This document shows positions 26,043 to 34,168 of a stretch of 64,000 nt of DNA, piece after piece. Source of the DNA: an uncultured Saprospiraceae bacterium (GTDB lineage: Bacteria > Bacteroidota > Bacteroidia > Chitinophagales > Saprospiraceae); the NCBI GenBank assembly GCA_938016265.1, contig CALLWB010000026.1:1-64000 (forward strand). The letters are read 5' to 3'. The notes below the pieces were generated by a model, which had not been told where the DNA came from, searched no databases, and saw nothing but the letters and a program-made list of their open reading frames with translations. Within the stretch, counting starts at the first letter, position 1. Each line of letters starts with the position of its first letter. A program made the position numbers and the translations under genes.

Positions 26043-26459
26043 TTAGGCAGCTTTTGATTTGATGGCCTTTGGCTTTTTTACATCTTTGTCTGCCTCCTCT
26101 TCCTTGTTTTTGTTGCGGAAGTAGCGCAGAAAGCCGTACGTCATGCGTTGACAATCATCCAGTGCCCCCAGGATATCCTCATATTCCTTTTCCGTTATGA
26201 ATTCTAATTCTCTGGCGATGTGAAACTGTGATTCGAGGTCGGCTTGATTCTTACGTGCCATTCCTAAATAATAAATCATTTCTTCATCGGATATTCCAGC
26301 AGCGCCTTTTGCAATGTTAGAGGGTATCGATGTTGCCGCTCGACGCAGGCTTCGCACCATTTCATATTGTTCTTCCTTCGGGAAGTTTTCTGTGAGCGTG
26401 TAGATTTTTTTTACAAGGTTCTTAGACTCTTCCCAAACTTTCAATTCTTTAAATTTCAT
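26043..26459 (-). CDS. Four-helix bundle protein, 23S rRNA IVS family (138 aa)
   Basis: The family signature is clear: FKELKVWEESKNLVKKIYTLT at the start, FPKEEQYEMVRSLRRAATSIPSNIAKG in the second helix, then a third helix with YYLGMARKNQADLESQ and a fourth with YEDILGALDDCQRM. These proteins form pentameric or oligomeric four-helix bundles and were first seen in intervening sequences inside 23S rRNA genes; in Bacteroidota they occur as free genes and their role is not known. The extra tail rich in Lys, Glu and Ala (after residue 115) is longer than usual. It stands alone; no rRNA is in the window. Confidence 0.88.
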   Translation of the reverse strand: MKFKELKVWEESKNLVKKIYTLTENFPKEEQYEMVRSLRRAATSIPSNIAKGAAGISDEEMIYYLGMARKNQADLESQFHIARELEFITEKEYEDILGALDDCQRMTYGFLRYFRNKNKEEEADKDVKKPKAIKSKAA

Positions 26460-26729
26460 GTCAATTTATTTTTTTAATGATTAATGAATATTGCATACTA
26501 TATAGAGTCAGATTTCCGGATTTTACATAAATGGTTTTTTGAAAAAACTTAAAAAACCTTCACAATGAACTGGTTGTCAGGCAGAAAAAATTTTAAAAAA
26601 AGTTGGTTTTCCAAAATAAAAAATGACAGAATTGGACTTGTTTTGCTCATTTTCTAAAAAAAATCAAGGAAGATTTCTGTATAATTTTATTCTTTTCTAT
26701 TCGTTTAGTATTATGGAGACTGTTCAAAA

Positions 26730-28370
26730 ATGAATGTGCTATCTATGAATTGGAAACTGATTTTTTTGCTTTTGTTAATTCCCCTTTTCGGATCTACGCA
26801 GATCTGGGACTGGGCGATCAATCAAGGCGGCATTTCCAGTGAAGCAGGTATCGATGTGTCCATTGATCCCGACCAAAATGTTTGGGTATTGGCAACGTTC
26901 GAAGATCAAATCTCCGTAGCAGGCAATGTATTGACCTCCAGAGGAGGGGACGACCTGCTATTAGTCAAGTTAGACGCCCAGGGGCAGCCACTACTAGCTG
27001 TCCGAGGAGGAAGCAACAGCAATGACAGCCCCGGAGCAATAACCATAGACACAATGGGCAATGTGTATGTCGTAGGATTATACTGGGATGAAGCCGACTT
27101 CTCTGGCACGACACTGACGCCAGCCAGCGGTTCTCAAAGTGCCCTATTCCTACTAAAATACGATACCAATGCCAATCTGCTCTGGGCAAAAGACATCGAA
27201 GGATCCGGATTAAAAACAGGCGCACAATTGCACATAGACAACAATCAAAACGTCCTACTCACTGGCTATTTTGGAGGACAGTTTTACTTGGATCAATCCA
27301 CCCTTTCTTCCAAGGGGGCAATAGACGGATTTGTTGCCAGATATGCTGCGGACGGGACTTTAATACAAGGAAATGCCCTTGGATTTTTCGGAGAAACACG
27401 CGCATTTACAATAGGCAGTGACGCCCTTGGCAACTATTATGTAGCCGGCCACTTCACGGAAGAAATTCGCTTTGCAGGCGATACTATCAAAACACTTTCT
27501 CAAGGGGAAGATCTTTTTATTTTGAAATATGACGCGCTTGGCAACGAGGTTTGGATCAAGAAGGCGGGCGGCGTTTTTGAGGATTATTGTAGAGAAATGA
27601 TCGTTGAGGAGGACGGTTCTATTTTTCTAACCGGGCACTTTATTGGCGTCTTAAACTTTGATGGATATTCATTGATGTCTGATGGGTTTGGAGAGGACAT
27701 CTTTGTGGCTAGACTAGACAACAATGGTCAGACGGTTTGGGCGAATTCCTATGGAGGTCCTAATATTGATATCAGCAAGTCTATTCGCAGCTTTGGAAAT
27801 TCGATAAAACTGGGGGGCTATTTCTTTGCGGACACGGAGATTGGAGGGACAACCTTGGTCAGCCCGGACGCCGCTACCGACGCGTTCCTGCTATCCATCA
27901 CCAAAGCCGGCCAATTTGAAAACATACAACACATTAGTGGAACAGACTACGATTTTATCCATCAAATAGACATTGCCAACAATGGAGCAGTTTATCTGAT
28001 TGGTGAATTTTCAGGCAGCCTGACAGCAGGCAGTTCTACCCTTTCTCCTGTGGGCGGATTTGATGTTTGTTTGCTGAAAACTAAACCCATCCTGACTTCT
28101 ACCGTTGATTTTGGACAGGTACAATCTGTTTTTTTATATCCTAATCCTGCTACGAACCAACTGACGGTCTCCTTGCCGGAAATAGAAGGACCACGTACTA
28201 TTCAAATCATAAATAGTCTTGGTAGTATCGTATATCAGCAAATCTTTAACTCCCAAAACAATGAAATCCCCCTTGACCTTTCCATATTGCCGGAAGGGCA
28301 TTATTCGGTTGTTGTAAAGCAGAAGGAAAAGCAATTGTCTGGCCGATTTATTATTCTTAGTAAGAGATAG
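26730..28370 (+). CDS. T9SS-exported beta-propeller protein with SBBP-like repeats (546 aa)
   Basis: A signal peptide ends at GSTQ. A second ATG at 26745 (MNWKLIFLLLLIPLFGSTQ) would give a tighter signal. About nine repeats of 45-55 residues follow, each with the pattern W-hydrophobic-GG, then D-x-x-GNVYVVG, F-x-G-TTL and FLLKYDxxGN-W-K; this is the SBBP/beta-propeller type. The C-terminal 75 residues are a T9SS type A domain (VFLYPNPATNQLTVSLPEIEG ... PEGHYSVVVKQ). It is probably a surface or released protein with a binding role. No enzyme motif is visible. It is convergent with the HemC-like gene, 30 bp apart. Confidence 0.85.
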   Translation: MNVLSMNWKLIFLLLLIPLFGSTQIWDWAINQGGISSEAGIDVSIDPDQNVWVLATFEDQISVAGNVLTSRGGDDLLLVKLDAQGQPLLAVRGGSNSNDSPGAITIDTMGNVYVVGLYWDEADFSGTTLTPASGSQSALFLLKYDTNANLLWAKDIEGSGLKTGAQLHIDNNQNVLLTGYFGGQFYLDQSTLSSKGAIDGFVARYAADGTLIQGNALGFFGETRAFTIGSDALGNYYVAGHFTEEIRFAGDTIKTLSQGEDLFILKYDALGNEVWIKKAGGVFEDYCREMIVEEDGSIFLTGHFIGVLNFDGYSLMSDGFGEDIFVARLDNNGQTVWANSYGGPNIDISKSIRSFGNSIKLGGYFFADTEIGGTTLVSPDAATDAFLLSITKAGQFENIQHISGTDYDFIHQIDIANNGAVYLIGEFSGSLTAGSSTLSPVGGFDVCLLKTKPILTSTVDFGQVQSVFLYPNPATNQLTVSLPEIEGPRTIQIINSLGSIVYQQIFNSQNNEIPLDLSILPEGHYSVVVKQKEKQLSGRFIILSKR

Positions 28371-28400
28371 AAATGAGATGTTGCTGCATTCAATAACCAA

Positions 28401-29225
28401 CTAACTATTCAGTTGTCCGTAGAGATTTTCTGCGAGCTGATTGGAGGTGGATGAAGAGCATTTTGCATACTTAAGGCTGGAAGTATCGGGGTTGATTTTA
28501 GCTGCCCAAACATGGTAAAACCCATTTGCGTCAACTTCACAGTAAGCACCAACCTCAGAAGAGGCTTCGACGAATAGTTTTTTAAATTTTCGTTCTACAT
28601 TGCTAATCGCCACACTTGGTTTGTGGTGAATCGCTTGGAGTAGTTTTCGGATTTCCTTGTTTTTTGTATCAACTACACAGCATAAAAAACCCTGCCCGGA
28701 TGGTGGGACAAATTCTTTAGGATTCAGAGTTACCAATTCAAATTTGCTGATGTCTTCCTCGGAGAAGGTGACACTAAATTCATCAATGACCAACGCGTCA
28801 AAGTCTCCTTTTTGCAGCCGATTTACACTGAGGTACTTATCAATAACATCGACCGAAATGTCAGGCCTGAAGTCTAGCATTTGAAAAGCTTGTAGCTGCG
28901 AAAGACAAGCGACACTTGCATTTTTTGGAAGATTGAGCAATAGTTTTTTATCGGCGACTTCCTGATTGATCAGTATTCGATCTGCAGGGGAATTGCGCTT
29001 AGAAATTGCGGTGATAGCCAGGCCTTCCGGCAATTTGTCAGGCATCTCACTTATCGGAAGTACCACGACGTGCGCAGTCCCTTCCTTCAAATCATCAAAG
29101 ATCGCGGATTTATCGACGGAGCGCGTCACCAAACTATGATCTGGGAAGGCATCGGCTAAAAAATCAATATAGAAATCGGCAATAGGGTCGTGAAGACAAA
29201 CGATATGTAGGCTATAATCAATCAG
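28401..29225 (-). CDS. Divergent hydroxymethylbilane synthase (HemC)-like protein, probably inactive (about 274 aa)
   Basis: The HemC fold is recognisable from end to end: LPEGLAITAISKRNSPADRILIN, the stretch RPDISVDVI ... LQKGDFDALVIDE, LNPKEFVPPSGQGFLCCVV, and EVGAYCEVDANG. The key residues of active HemC are missing: the Lys-Asp of HSLKDLP (here LPISEMP), the Arg pair of SSLRR (here LSQLQ), the Arg of RGNVDTR, and the Cys of GGC that holds the dipyrromethane cofactor (here EAS). No ATG, GTG or TTG precedes codon 29132, yet family similarity continues upstream (DYSLHIVCLHDPIADFYIDF). The start is probably CTG 29225 or ATT 29222 or 29231. It lies 11 bp after hppD, same strand, so is probably co-transcribed. 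Confidence 0.65.
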   Translation of the reverse strand: MIDYSLHIVCLHDPIADFYIDFLADAFPDHSLVTRSVDKSAIFDDLKEGTAHVVVLPISEMPDKLPEGLAITAISKRNSPADRILINQEVADKKLLLNLPKNASVACLSQLQAFQMLDFRPDISVDVIDKYLSVNRLQKGDFDALVIDEFSVTFSEEDISKFELVTLNPKEFVPPSGQGFLCCVVDTKNKEIRKLLQAIHHKPSVAISNVERKFKKLFVEASSEVGAYCEVDANGFYHVWAAKINPDTSSLKYAKCSSSTSNQLAENLYGQLNS

Positions 29226-29236
29226 GGTAATAAGTA

Positions 29237-30361
29237 TTAAAATGTTCCACGGCGCATTTGCTCCCGCTCAATTGCTTCAAACAACGCTTTGAAGTTTCCT
29301 TTGCCAAATGACTTAGCTCCTTTTCTTTGTATGATTTCGAAGAAAATAGTAGGCCGGTCCTGTACTGGGCGTGTAAATATTTGCAGGAGATATCCTTCTT
29401 CGTCACGATCCACAAGGATGTTCAGTTTTCGGAGGTCTTCCAACTCTTCTTCTATTGATCCGACGCGTTGAAGCAAATCATCATAATATACATCAGGTAC
29501 TCTTAAAAATTCTACCCCATTGGCTCGGAGATTGGCCACTGTTTCTAAGATATCATTGGTAGCAATGGCTATATGCTGAACGCCAGCTCCGTTGTAAAAA
29601 TCAAGGTATTCTTCGATTTGTGATTTCTTGAGCCCTTTTGCAGGTTCGTTGATAGGAAATTTGACGTATCCATTACCGTTTGAAACGACTTTACTCATCA
29701 AGGCGGTATACTTGGTGGAAATGTCTTTATCGTCGAAGGTGATCAGTAATTTGAATCCCATGACCTCTTGATAAAACCGAACCCAATTATTCATTTCTCC
29801 CAACTCTACATTGCCAACACAATGGTCGATGTATTGAAGACCGACTGATTTTGCTTGGATGGTATTTTCTACTGGTTCATAGCCAGGCATAAATGCTCCG
29901 GTATAATTTTTTCGTTCTACGAACGTATGGATAGTTTCTCCGTAGGTTTTGATAGAGGCGGTTCTGACTTCACCAAATTCGTCGGTTTTGATCGCTGGAG
30001 GGTGGACGCTGGTGGCTCCTCGTTTGACGGCTGTTTCGTAGATGTAATTGACATCATCGACCCAGAGTGCGAGTACTTTTACGCCATCTCCGTGCAAATT
30101 GACATGGGTAGCAATTGCTCCATCTGGACCTAGCGGACTGGTAAGAACAAAACGGACTTTACCTTGCTGCAAGACATAGGAAGCTCGATCCATAACGCCA
30201 GTTTCCGGTCCACAATAGGCGACCAACTGAAAACCAAAGCAGTATTGGTAATAAAAAGCAGATTGCTTCGCATTTCCAACATAAAATTCGATGTAATCTG
30301 TTCCATTTAATGGAAAGGCATCTTTTTTTACCTGATCAGTGGGTTTTACTAAAGCTTCCAT
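29237..30361 (-). CDS. hppD: 4-hydroxyphenylpyruvate dioxygenase (374 aa)
   Basis: This non-haem Fe(II) enzyme turns 4-hydroxyphenylpyruvate into homogentisate in tyrosine degradation. It has the double vicinal-oxygen-chelate architecture: a short N-terminal domain (FYVGNAKQSAFYYQYCFGF) and a catalytic C-terminal domain. The iron ligands are the His in IDHCVGNVE, the His in GVQHIAIATNDI and the Glu in PTIFFEIIQR. The C-terminal gate helix GKGNFKALFEAIEREQ is typical. A clear promoter lies 24-53 bp upstream. The only gene downstream is the HemC-like one; homogentisate dioxygenase is not in the window. Confidence 0.95.
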   Translation of the reverse strand: MEALVKPTDQVKKDAFPLNGTDYIEFYVGNAKQSAFYYQYCFGFQLVAYCGPETGVMDRASYVLQQGKVRFVLTSPLGPDGAIATHVNLHGDGVKVLALWVDDVNYIYETAVKRGATSVHPPAIKTDEFGEVRTASIKTYGETIHTFVERKNYTGAFMPGYEPVENTIQAKSVGLQYIDHCVGNVELGEMNNWVRFYQEVMGFKLLITFDDKDISTKYTALMSKVVSNGNGYVKFPINEPAKGLKKSQIEEYLDFYNGAGVQHIAIATNDILETVANLRANGVEFLRVPDVYYDDLLQRVGSIEEELEDLRKLNILVDRDEEGYLLQIFTRPVQDRPTIFFEIIQRKGAKSFGKGNFKALFEAIEREQMRRGTF

Positions 30362-30384
30362 AATTCAACCTGTTTAAATTTTTA

Positions 30385-30414
30385 CAAAGATACAAGAATT
30401 CATAGGAAGGACAA
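30385..30414 (-). promoter_or_regulatory. Promoter of hppD
   Basis: On the minus strand TTG (30414-30412), a 19-bp spacer and TATCTTTG (30392-30385) match the Bacteroidota promoter form TTG-N19-TAnnTTTG. The start codon is 24 bp downstream. Confidence 0.65.
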
Positions 30415-30453
30415 CACTTTTAGAAGTGTCAGAAAAGATAAATTATCTGACGA

Positions 30454-30498
30454 TAAAAAAAGGAGAAGCCTTCCCGGGTAGTTTTCCGAAAAGGCTTC
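30454..30498 (-). terminator. Rho-independent terminator of the 30523-30888 gene
   Basis: On the minus strand an 8-bp stem GAAGCCTT/AAGGCTTC is followed by CTCC and seven T. Confidence 0.75.
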
Positions 30499-30522
30499 CA
30501 ATACTTTATGAAGGTAGAAGAA

Positions 30523-30888
30523 TTATCCCCCTGTGATAACGGCGTTGATTTCGTCGTTCATCAATTTGAAGATTTCTAATTCTTTAGTTTCATATTCTTC
30601 CTTATTCTCCGTACGAAGCGGCTCTAATTTCACTTTTTCTTTAAGTGATTTAAGCACAACTTTGTAAATTTCTTTTTTCTGGTCTGCGTTGATTTCAGTG
30701 GCTTCTGCCATCATCTCCGTAAGCGCTTCTGCTTCTTTTTCAGGAGTGATTTCCTCATAAACCTCTTCTGTGGTGGTTGTTACTATCTCTTTTGGAGCTT
30801 CTTTTTTTGCCAGATCTTTTGGTGCTGGCTGAGCGTATATTCCAGCACTAATACAAAGTGCAAAAAAACAAACGATTAACTTCTTCAT
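30523..30888 (-). CDS. Small secreted charged protein (121 aa)
   Basis: Signal peptide MKKLIVCFFALCISAGIYAQ with cleavage after the AQ. The mature part is highly charged (many Glu and Lys) and nearly all helix, with a TTTTEEVYEE stretch. No Cys and no family I recognise. It may be a periplasmic or outer-membrane-associated helical protein. It is a monocistronic unit with its own terminator. Confidence 0.65.
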   Translation of the reverse strand: MKKLIVCFFALCISAGIYAQPAPKDLAKKEAPKEIVTTTTEEVYEEITPEKEAEALTEMMAEATEINADQKKEIYKVVLKSLKEKVKLEPLRTENKEEYETKELEIFKLMNDEINAVITGG

Positions 30889-31120
30889 GGTATGAAATTA
30901 TTTGAATATTAAATGAATACAATAAGTTTGACGAAAAATTTTGAAAAGGTCATCTTTCAATCGTCGACTAATTTTTGGATTGACCTGCAAGATACTTCAT
31001 TTCTATTATTGTGCCAAAAATTTAAAATCAAAAAAAAATCTTTAACAATTTTTAAAAATACCTTAGAAATAGCCAGCTTTAAAAATAACTCCTTGTAACT
31101 TGGAATTCAAAATCAGAAAA

Positions 31121-31543
31121 ATGCGCATTTTACTTTTCATCATAATTAACGTTTCTATACTGTTTATAGTTGGTTGTACCGCTGATAAAAATTCGCCGGA
31201 AGCCATTACGAAAGAATTCGTGACCTTGATGTCTACCGGAGACAAATCTGCTGCTGCCGCCCTAGGAACCGACCGCACGCTCCGCTATCTGGACTTCAGA
31301 GAACAAAGTATGGAAATGCTTGGAGAAAACACGATACAGCCAATTGACGTCCAGTCAGTGGAATGTTTTTTAGAAAACGATACGGCCAATTGCTTGTTTT
31401 GCTGTGATCAAAACGGAGAGAAAGAAATGATACCCCTTACCAAAATAAACAATACCTGGAAAGTCGATATCAATATTGACGAGATGATAAAGGAGCTAGA
31501 AGAAGCGATGCAAAACCTGGAGAAAGTCCAGGAAGGAGGGTAG
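31121..31543 (+). CDS. Lipoprotein, DUF4878-like (140 aa)
   Basis: Start chosen at the ATG 31121, so that the signal MRILLFIIINVSILFIVGC ends in a lipobox with Cys19; a TTG at 31100 is upstream. The mature part begins SPEAITKEFVTLMSTGD and continues with a cystatin/NTF2-like alpha+beta pattern (ITKINNTWKVDI), as in the DUF4878 group of lipoproteins. The C-terminus is an acidic helix. A function is not known. Confidence 0.7.
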   Translation: MRILLFIIINVSILFIVGCTADKNSPEAITKEFVTLMSTGDKSAAAALGTDRTLRYLDFREQSMEMLGENTIQPIDVQSVECFLENDTANCLFCCDQNGEKEMIPLTKINNTWKVDINIDEMIKELEEAMQNLEKVQEGG

Positions 31544-31626
31544 GTTAAAGTGATTGGTTAATGGAAGAATAGTTATTGGTACATAAAAACACCATTAACG
31601 ATTATGCCATTAACCAATTACCAAGT

Positions 31627-32331
31627 TTATGCTTCTTCTTTAATTTTTAGTTGAAACCCGTTACCGTGAATGTTGATGATTTCAATAGAATCGTCTTTCT
31701 TCAGGTATTTACGGAGTTTTGTGACGAAAACGTCCATACTTCTGGCGGTGAAATAGTTGTCTTCTCCCCAGATTTTAGTGAGCGCTTCTGATCGTGGAAG
31801 GATGTCATTCATTTTCATGCAAAACATTTTCAGTAGTTCTGCTTCTTTAGGAGACAGTTTTTCCTTTTCGCCGTCATGACTTAGTATTCGAAGGGGGTAG
31901 TGGAAATGATAGTTTCCAATTTCGAATTCTGTTTTATCTTCTTCTGCTGCGGGAGCATTTTGACTACGCTTTAGAATCGCCTGGATTCGATACAATAGCT
32001 CCTCGGAATTAAACGGTTTAGTGATATAGTCGTCTGCTCCAATCTTAAATCCTTGAATGACATCATCCTTCATGGTTTTTGCCGTTAGAAAGATAATAGG
32101 CATTTCTTTGTTTGCTTCCCGAATATCCTTTGCAAGTGTGAAGCCGTCTTTTTTAGGCATCATGACATCCAGAATACACAGATCAAAACTACCTCCTTGG
32201 AAGGTACTTAACCCTTGTTCACCGTCCGTTGCCAAAGTTATGTTATATTCATTCATTTCTAAATACGAACGCAATACATCACCAAAATTTTGGTCGTCTT
32301 CTACAAGGAGTATTTTCGGTTGCTGATTCAT
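31627..32331 (-). CDS. OmpR/PhoB-family response regulator (234 aa)
   Basis: Receiver domain with acidic pair EDD (11-13), phosphoacceptor Asp55 (LCILDVMMPKKDG), Thr in FLTAK and Lys in TKPF. The C-terminal winged helix (about 130-230) has LSPKEAELLKMFC and a recognition helix ending DNYFTARSMDVFVTKLRKYL. It lies 64 bp after the histidine kinase gene on the same strand, and the two form a two-component system. The kinase-first order is common in Bacteroidota. Confidence 0.93.
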   Translation of the reverse strand: MNQQPKILLVEDDQNFGDVLRSYLEMNEYNITLATDGEQGLSTFQGGSFDLCILDVMMPKKDGFTLAKDIREANKEMPIIFLTAKTMKDDVIQGFKIGADDYITKPFNSEELLYRIQAILKRSQNAPAAEEDKTEFEIGNYHFHYPLRILSHDGEKEKLSPKEAELLKMFCMKMNDILPRSEALTKIWGEDNYFTARSMDVFVTKLRKYLKKDDSIEIINIHGNGFQLKIKEEA

Positions 32332-32395
32332 AATAAATTGCTTTTAAGATCATTTAATTTTTATGGGGTATTATCTTTAGAGATAACTCTATTTT

Positions 32396-33919
32396 TTATG
32401 TTTTTGGAAAAAATAAGATAAACTCACTACCTTTTCCTAATTCACTTTTCACATCAATCGTACCAGAATGCGCATCCATGATTGCTTTTACATAACTAAG
32501 CCCTAGACCAAAGCCTTTTACATCATGTAAATTACCAGTGTGCACTCTGAAAAATTTATCAAAAATATGTTTTTTGTCTTCTTTACTCATCCCGATGCCT
32601 TTGTCTTTGACCAAAACTTCTACTCCATTTTTGACATCTCTTGACAAAATAGTGATGGTCGGTTTATCAGGAGAATACTTATTGGCATTGTCTAATAAAT
32701 TGTGCACCACATTCGTAAAATGAGTTTTATCTGCTATAATAACAGGATTTTTGCAGTTAAGTTGTTGAGAGATCGTTCCTTCCTTCTTCTCAATCTGTAA
32801 TCCGATTGGGCCGACAGCGCTTTCGATGATATCATTGATGTTAATTTCTTCCATCTTTATTTGGAAATCTTTCTTGTCAATCATCGCCATTTGCAGTACG
32901 CGCTCCACCTGCTTATTCATCCGTTTGTTTTCTTCTTTGATGATATTGGCAAATCGTTTGACTTTTTCCGGGCTACCCGAAATGATCGGACTGGTAATAG
33001 AATCTGCAGCAAGTGAAATAGTTGCAATGGGTGTTTTGAATTCATGGGTCATGTTGTTCAAAAAGTCATTCTTGATCTCAGACGTTTTTTTCTGCTGGAA
33101 GATTACTTGAATAGTATAAATAAAACAGAATAAAATAATCCCTGTAAATCCAATAGCCCCTAGCATCACCAACCACACCGAGCTCATTAAAAAACTTTGC
33201 TTGCCTGGGAAATCAACAAACAATCTGCCTGTAGAAGAAATCACGCTTGATCCTGGTGCATATTTAGGAAATAAATTCACACTATATAAGGAACTAAACA
33301 AATCGACCATACCTGCTTGTTCTACATTTTTATATTCTATTACATCTTCATCGCTTTCCTTAGAAATAATAAACTTCCTAGATCGATTATCATACACTCC
33401 AAAATTATAGTTGAGGCCTATCCCTTTGCCCTTTAGTTCATTTTCAAGGAGGCGTTGCAATTTTTTAGGATTGATTCGCTGTGCTAATGGAAGGCTTTGT
33501 GCTCGTCTTGCAGCCATGATGACTTTAAACTCTTCCCAAATTTTGTCGGTATTCGCAATCTGAATACTGAAGGATGAAATGTCTATCGCCAAAGCAGGAA
33601 AACTATCTTCAGGAACCCTTTTATAAAAAGAAAATGGGTTCTCAAAATCAGGATCCGAGGACAAAAAATTGAAAATCGCCTCTTCAGAAGCAATGGGGTT
33701 TGATGGAAATGCTGGGAAAAATTTGTCGACTGCATAATTATGCAATTCTTCATTCTCCAAGGCTTTGGCCACATTGTTTAGTGCCAGGCGGACATTTTTA
33801 TCAAATTGATCTTCATTAAGATCGACTGCATAGTTGATCCAGTAGGATTGTGTTACGACAATACCAACCAGTGCGGCACTCATAAGACCAATGATCAACC
33901 AAATTGCCTTCTTGTTCAT
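32396..33919 (-). CDS. Membrane sensor histidine kinase (507 aa)
   Basis: Two membrane segments (about residues 8-28 and 247-272) enclose a periplasmic sensing domain of about 220 residues with no known fold. The kinase core follows: H-box NNMTHEFKTPIATISL with His292, N-box VHNLLDNANKYSPD, G1 VKDKGIGMS and G2 GFGLGLSYV. It autophosphorylates and passes phosphate to the regulator encoded just downstream. The pair is divergent from the PDZ T9SS protein gene, with a shared 249-bp control region, so the PDZ protein is a likely target, though this is not shown. Confidence 0.92.
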   Translation of the reverse strand: MNKKAIWLIIGLMSAALVGIVVTQSYWINYAVDLNEDQFDKNVRLALNNVAKALENEELHNYAVDKFFPAFPSNPIASEEAIFNFLSSDPDFENPFSFYKRVPEDSFPALAIDISSFSIQIANTDKIWEEFKVIMAARRAQSLPLAQRINPKKLQRLLENELKGKGIGLNYNFGVYDNRSRKFIISKESDEDVIEYKNVEQAGMVDLFSSLYSVNLFPKYAPGSSVISSTGRLFVDFPGKQSFLMSSVWLVMLGAIGFTGIILFCFIYTIQVIFQQKKTSEIKNDFLNNMTHEFKTPIATISLAADSITSPIISGSPEKVKRFANIIKEENKRMNKQVERVLQMAMIDKKDFQIKMEEININDIIESAVGPIGLQIEKKEGTISQQLNCKNPVIIADKTHFTNVVHNLLDNANKYSPDKPTITILSRDVKNGVEVLVKDKGIGMSKEDKKHIFDKFFRVHTGNLHDVKGFGLGLSYVKAIMDAHSGTIDVKSELGKGSEFILFFPKT

Positions 33920-33998
33920 AAATTTTCCCCGCTTTGTTTGTTGCTTTTTGCCGCAATCATCATTCCATAATATGAAAATGGAACATAATATTTCTGAC

Positions 33999-34025
33999 CA
34001 AAATTAGATAGAAGGAACAGAGCAA
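33999..34025 (-). promoter_or_regulatory. Promoter of the two-component operon
   Basis: On the minus strand TTG (34025-34023), a 16-bp spacer and TAATTTTG (34006-33999), matching TAnnTTTG. The first start codon lies 80 bp downstream. Confidence 0.5.
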
Positions 34026-34168
34026 TCCACTTTTAACTCCTGTTTAACTTTTTATTAACTGTAGAACCCAAAAGTTGGTATTAATTTTACACAATTCCAG
34101 TTTCTCCAATTTTTAATTGCATGCTACTTGGAATCTGCTTATTTTTAGAGGTATCAAAAGTTTCAATT

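Noticed and set aside
26043-26459. Four-helix gene as sign of an rRNA intervening sequence
   Set aside because: No rRNA sequence is found around it; free-standing copies are common in Bacteroidota.
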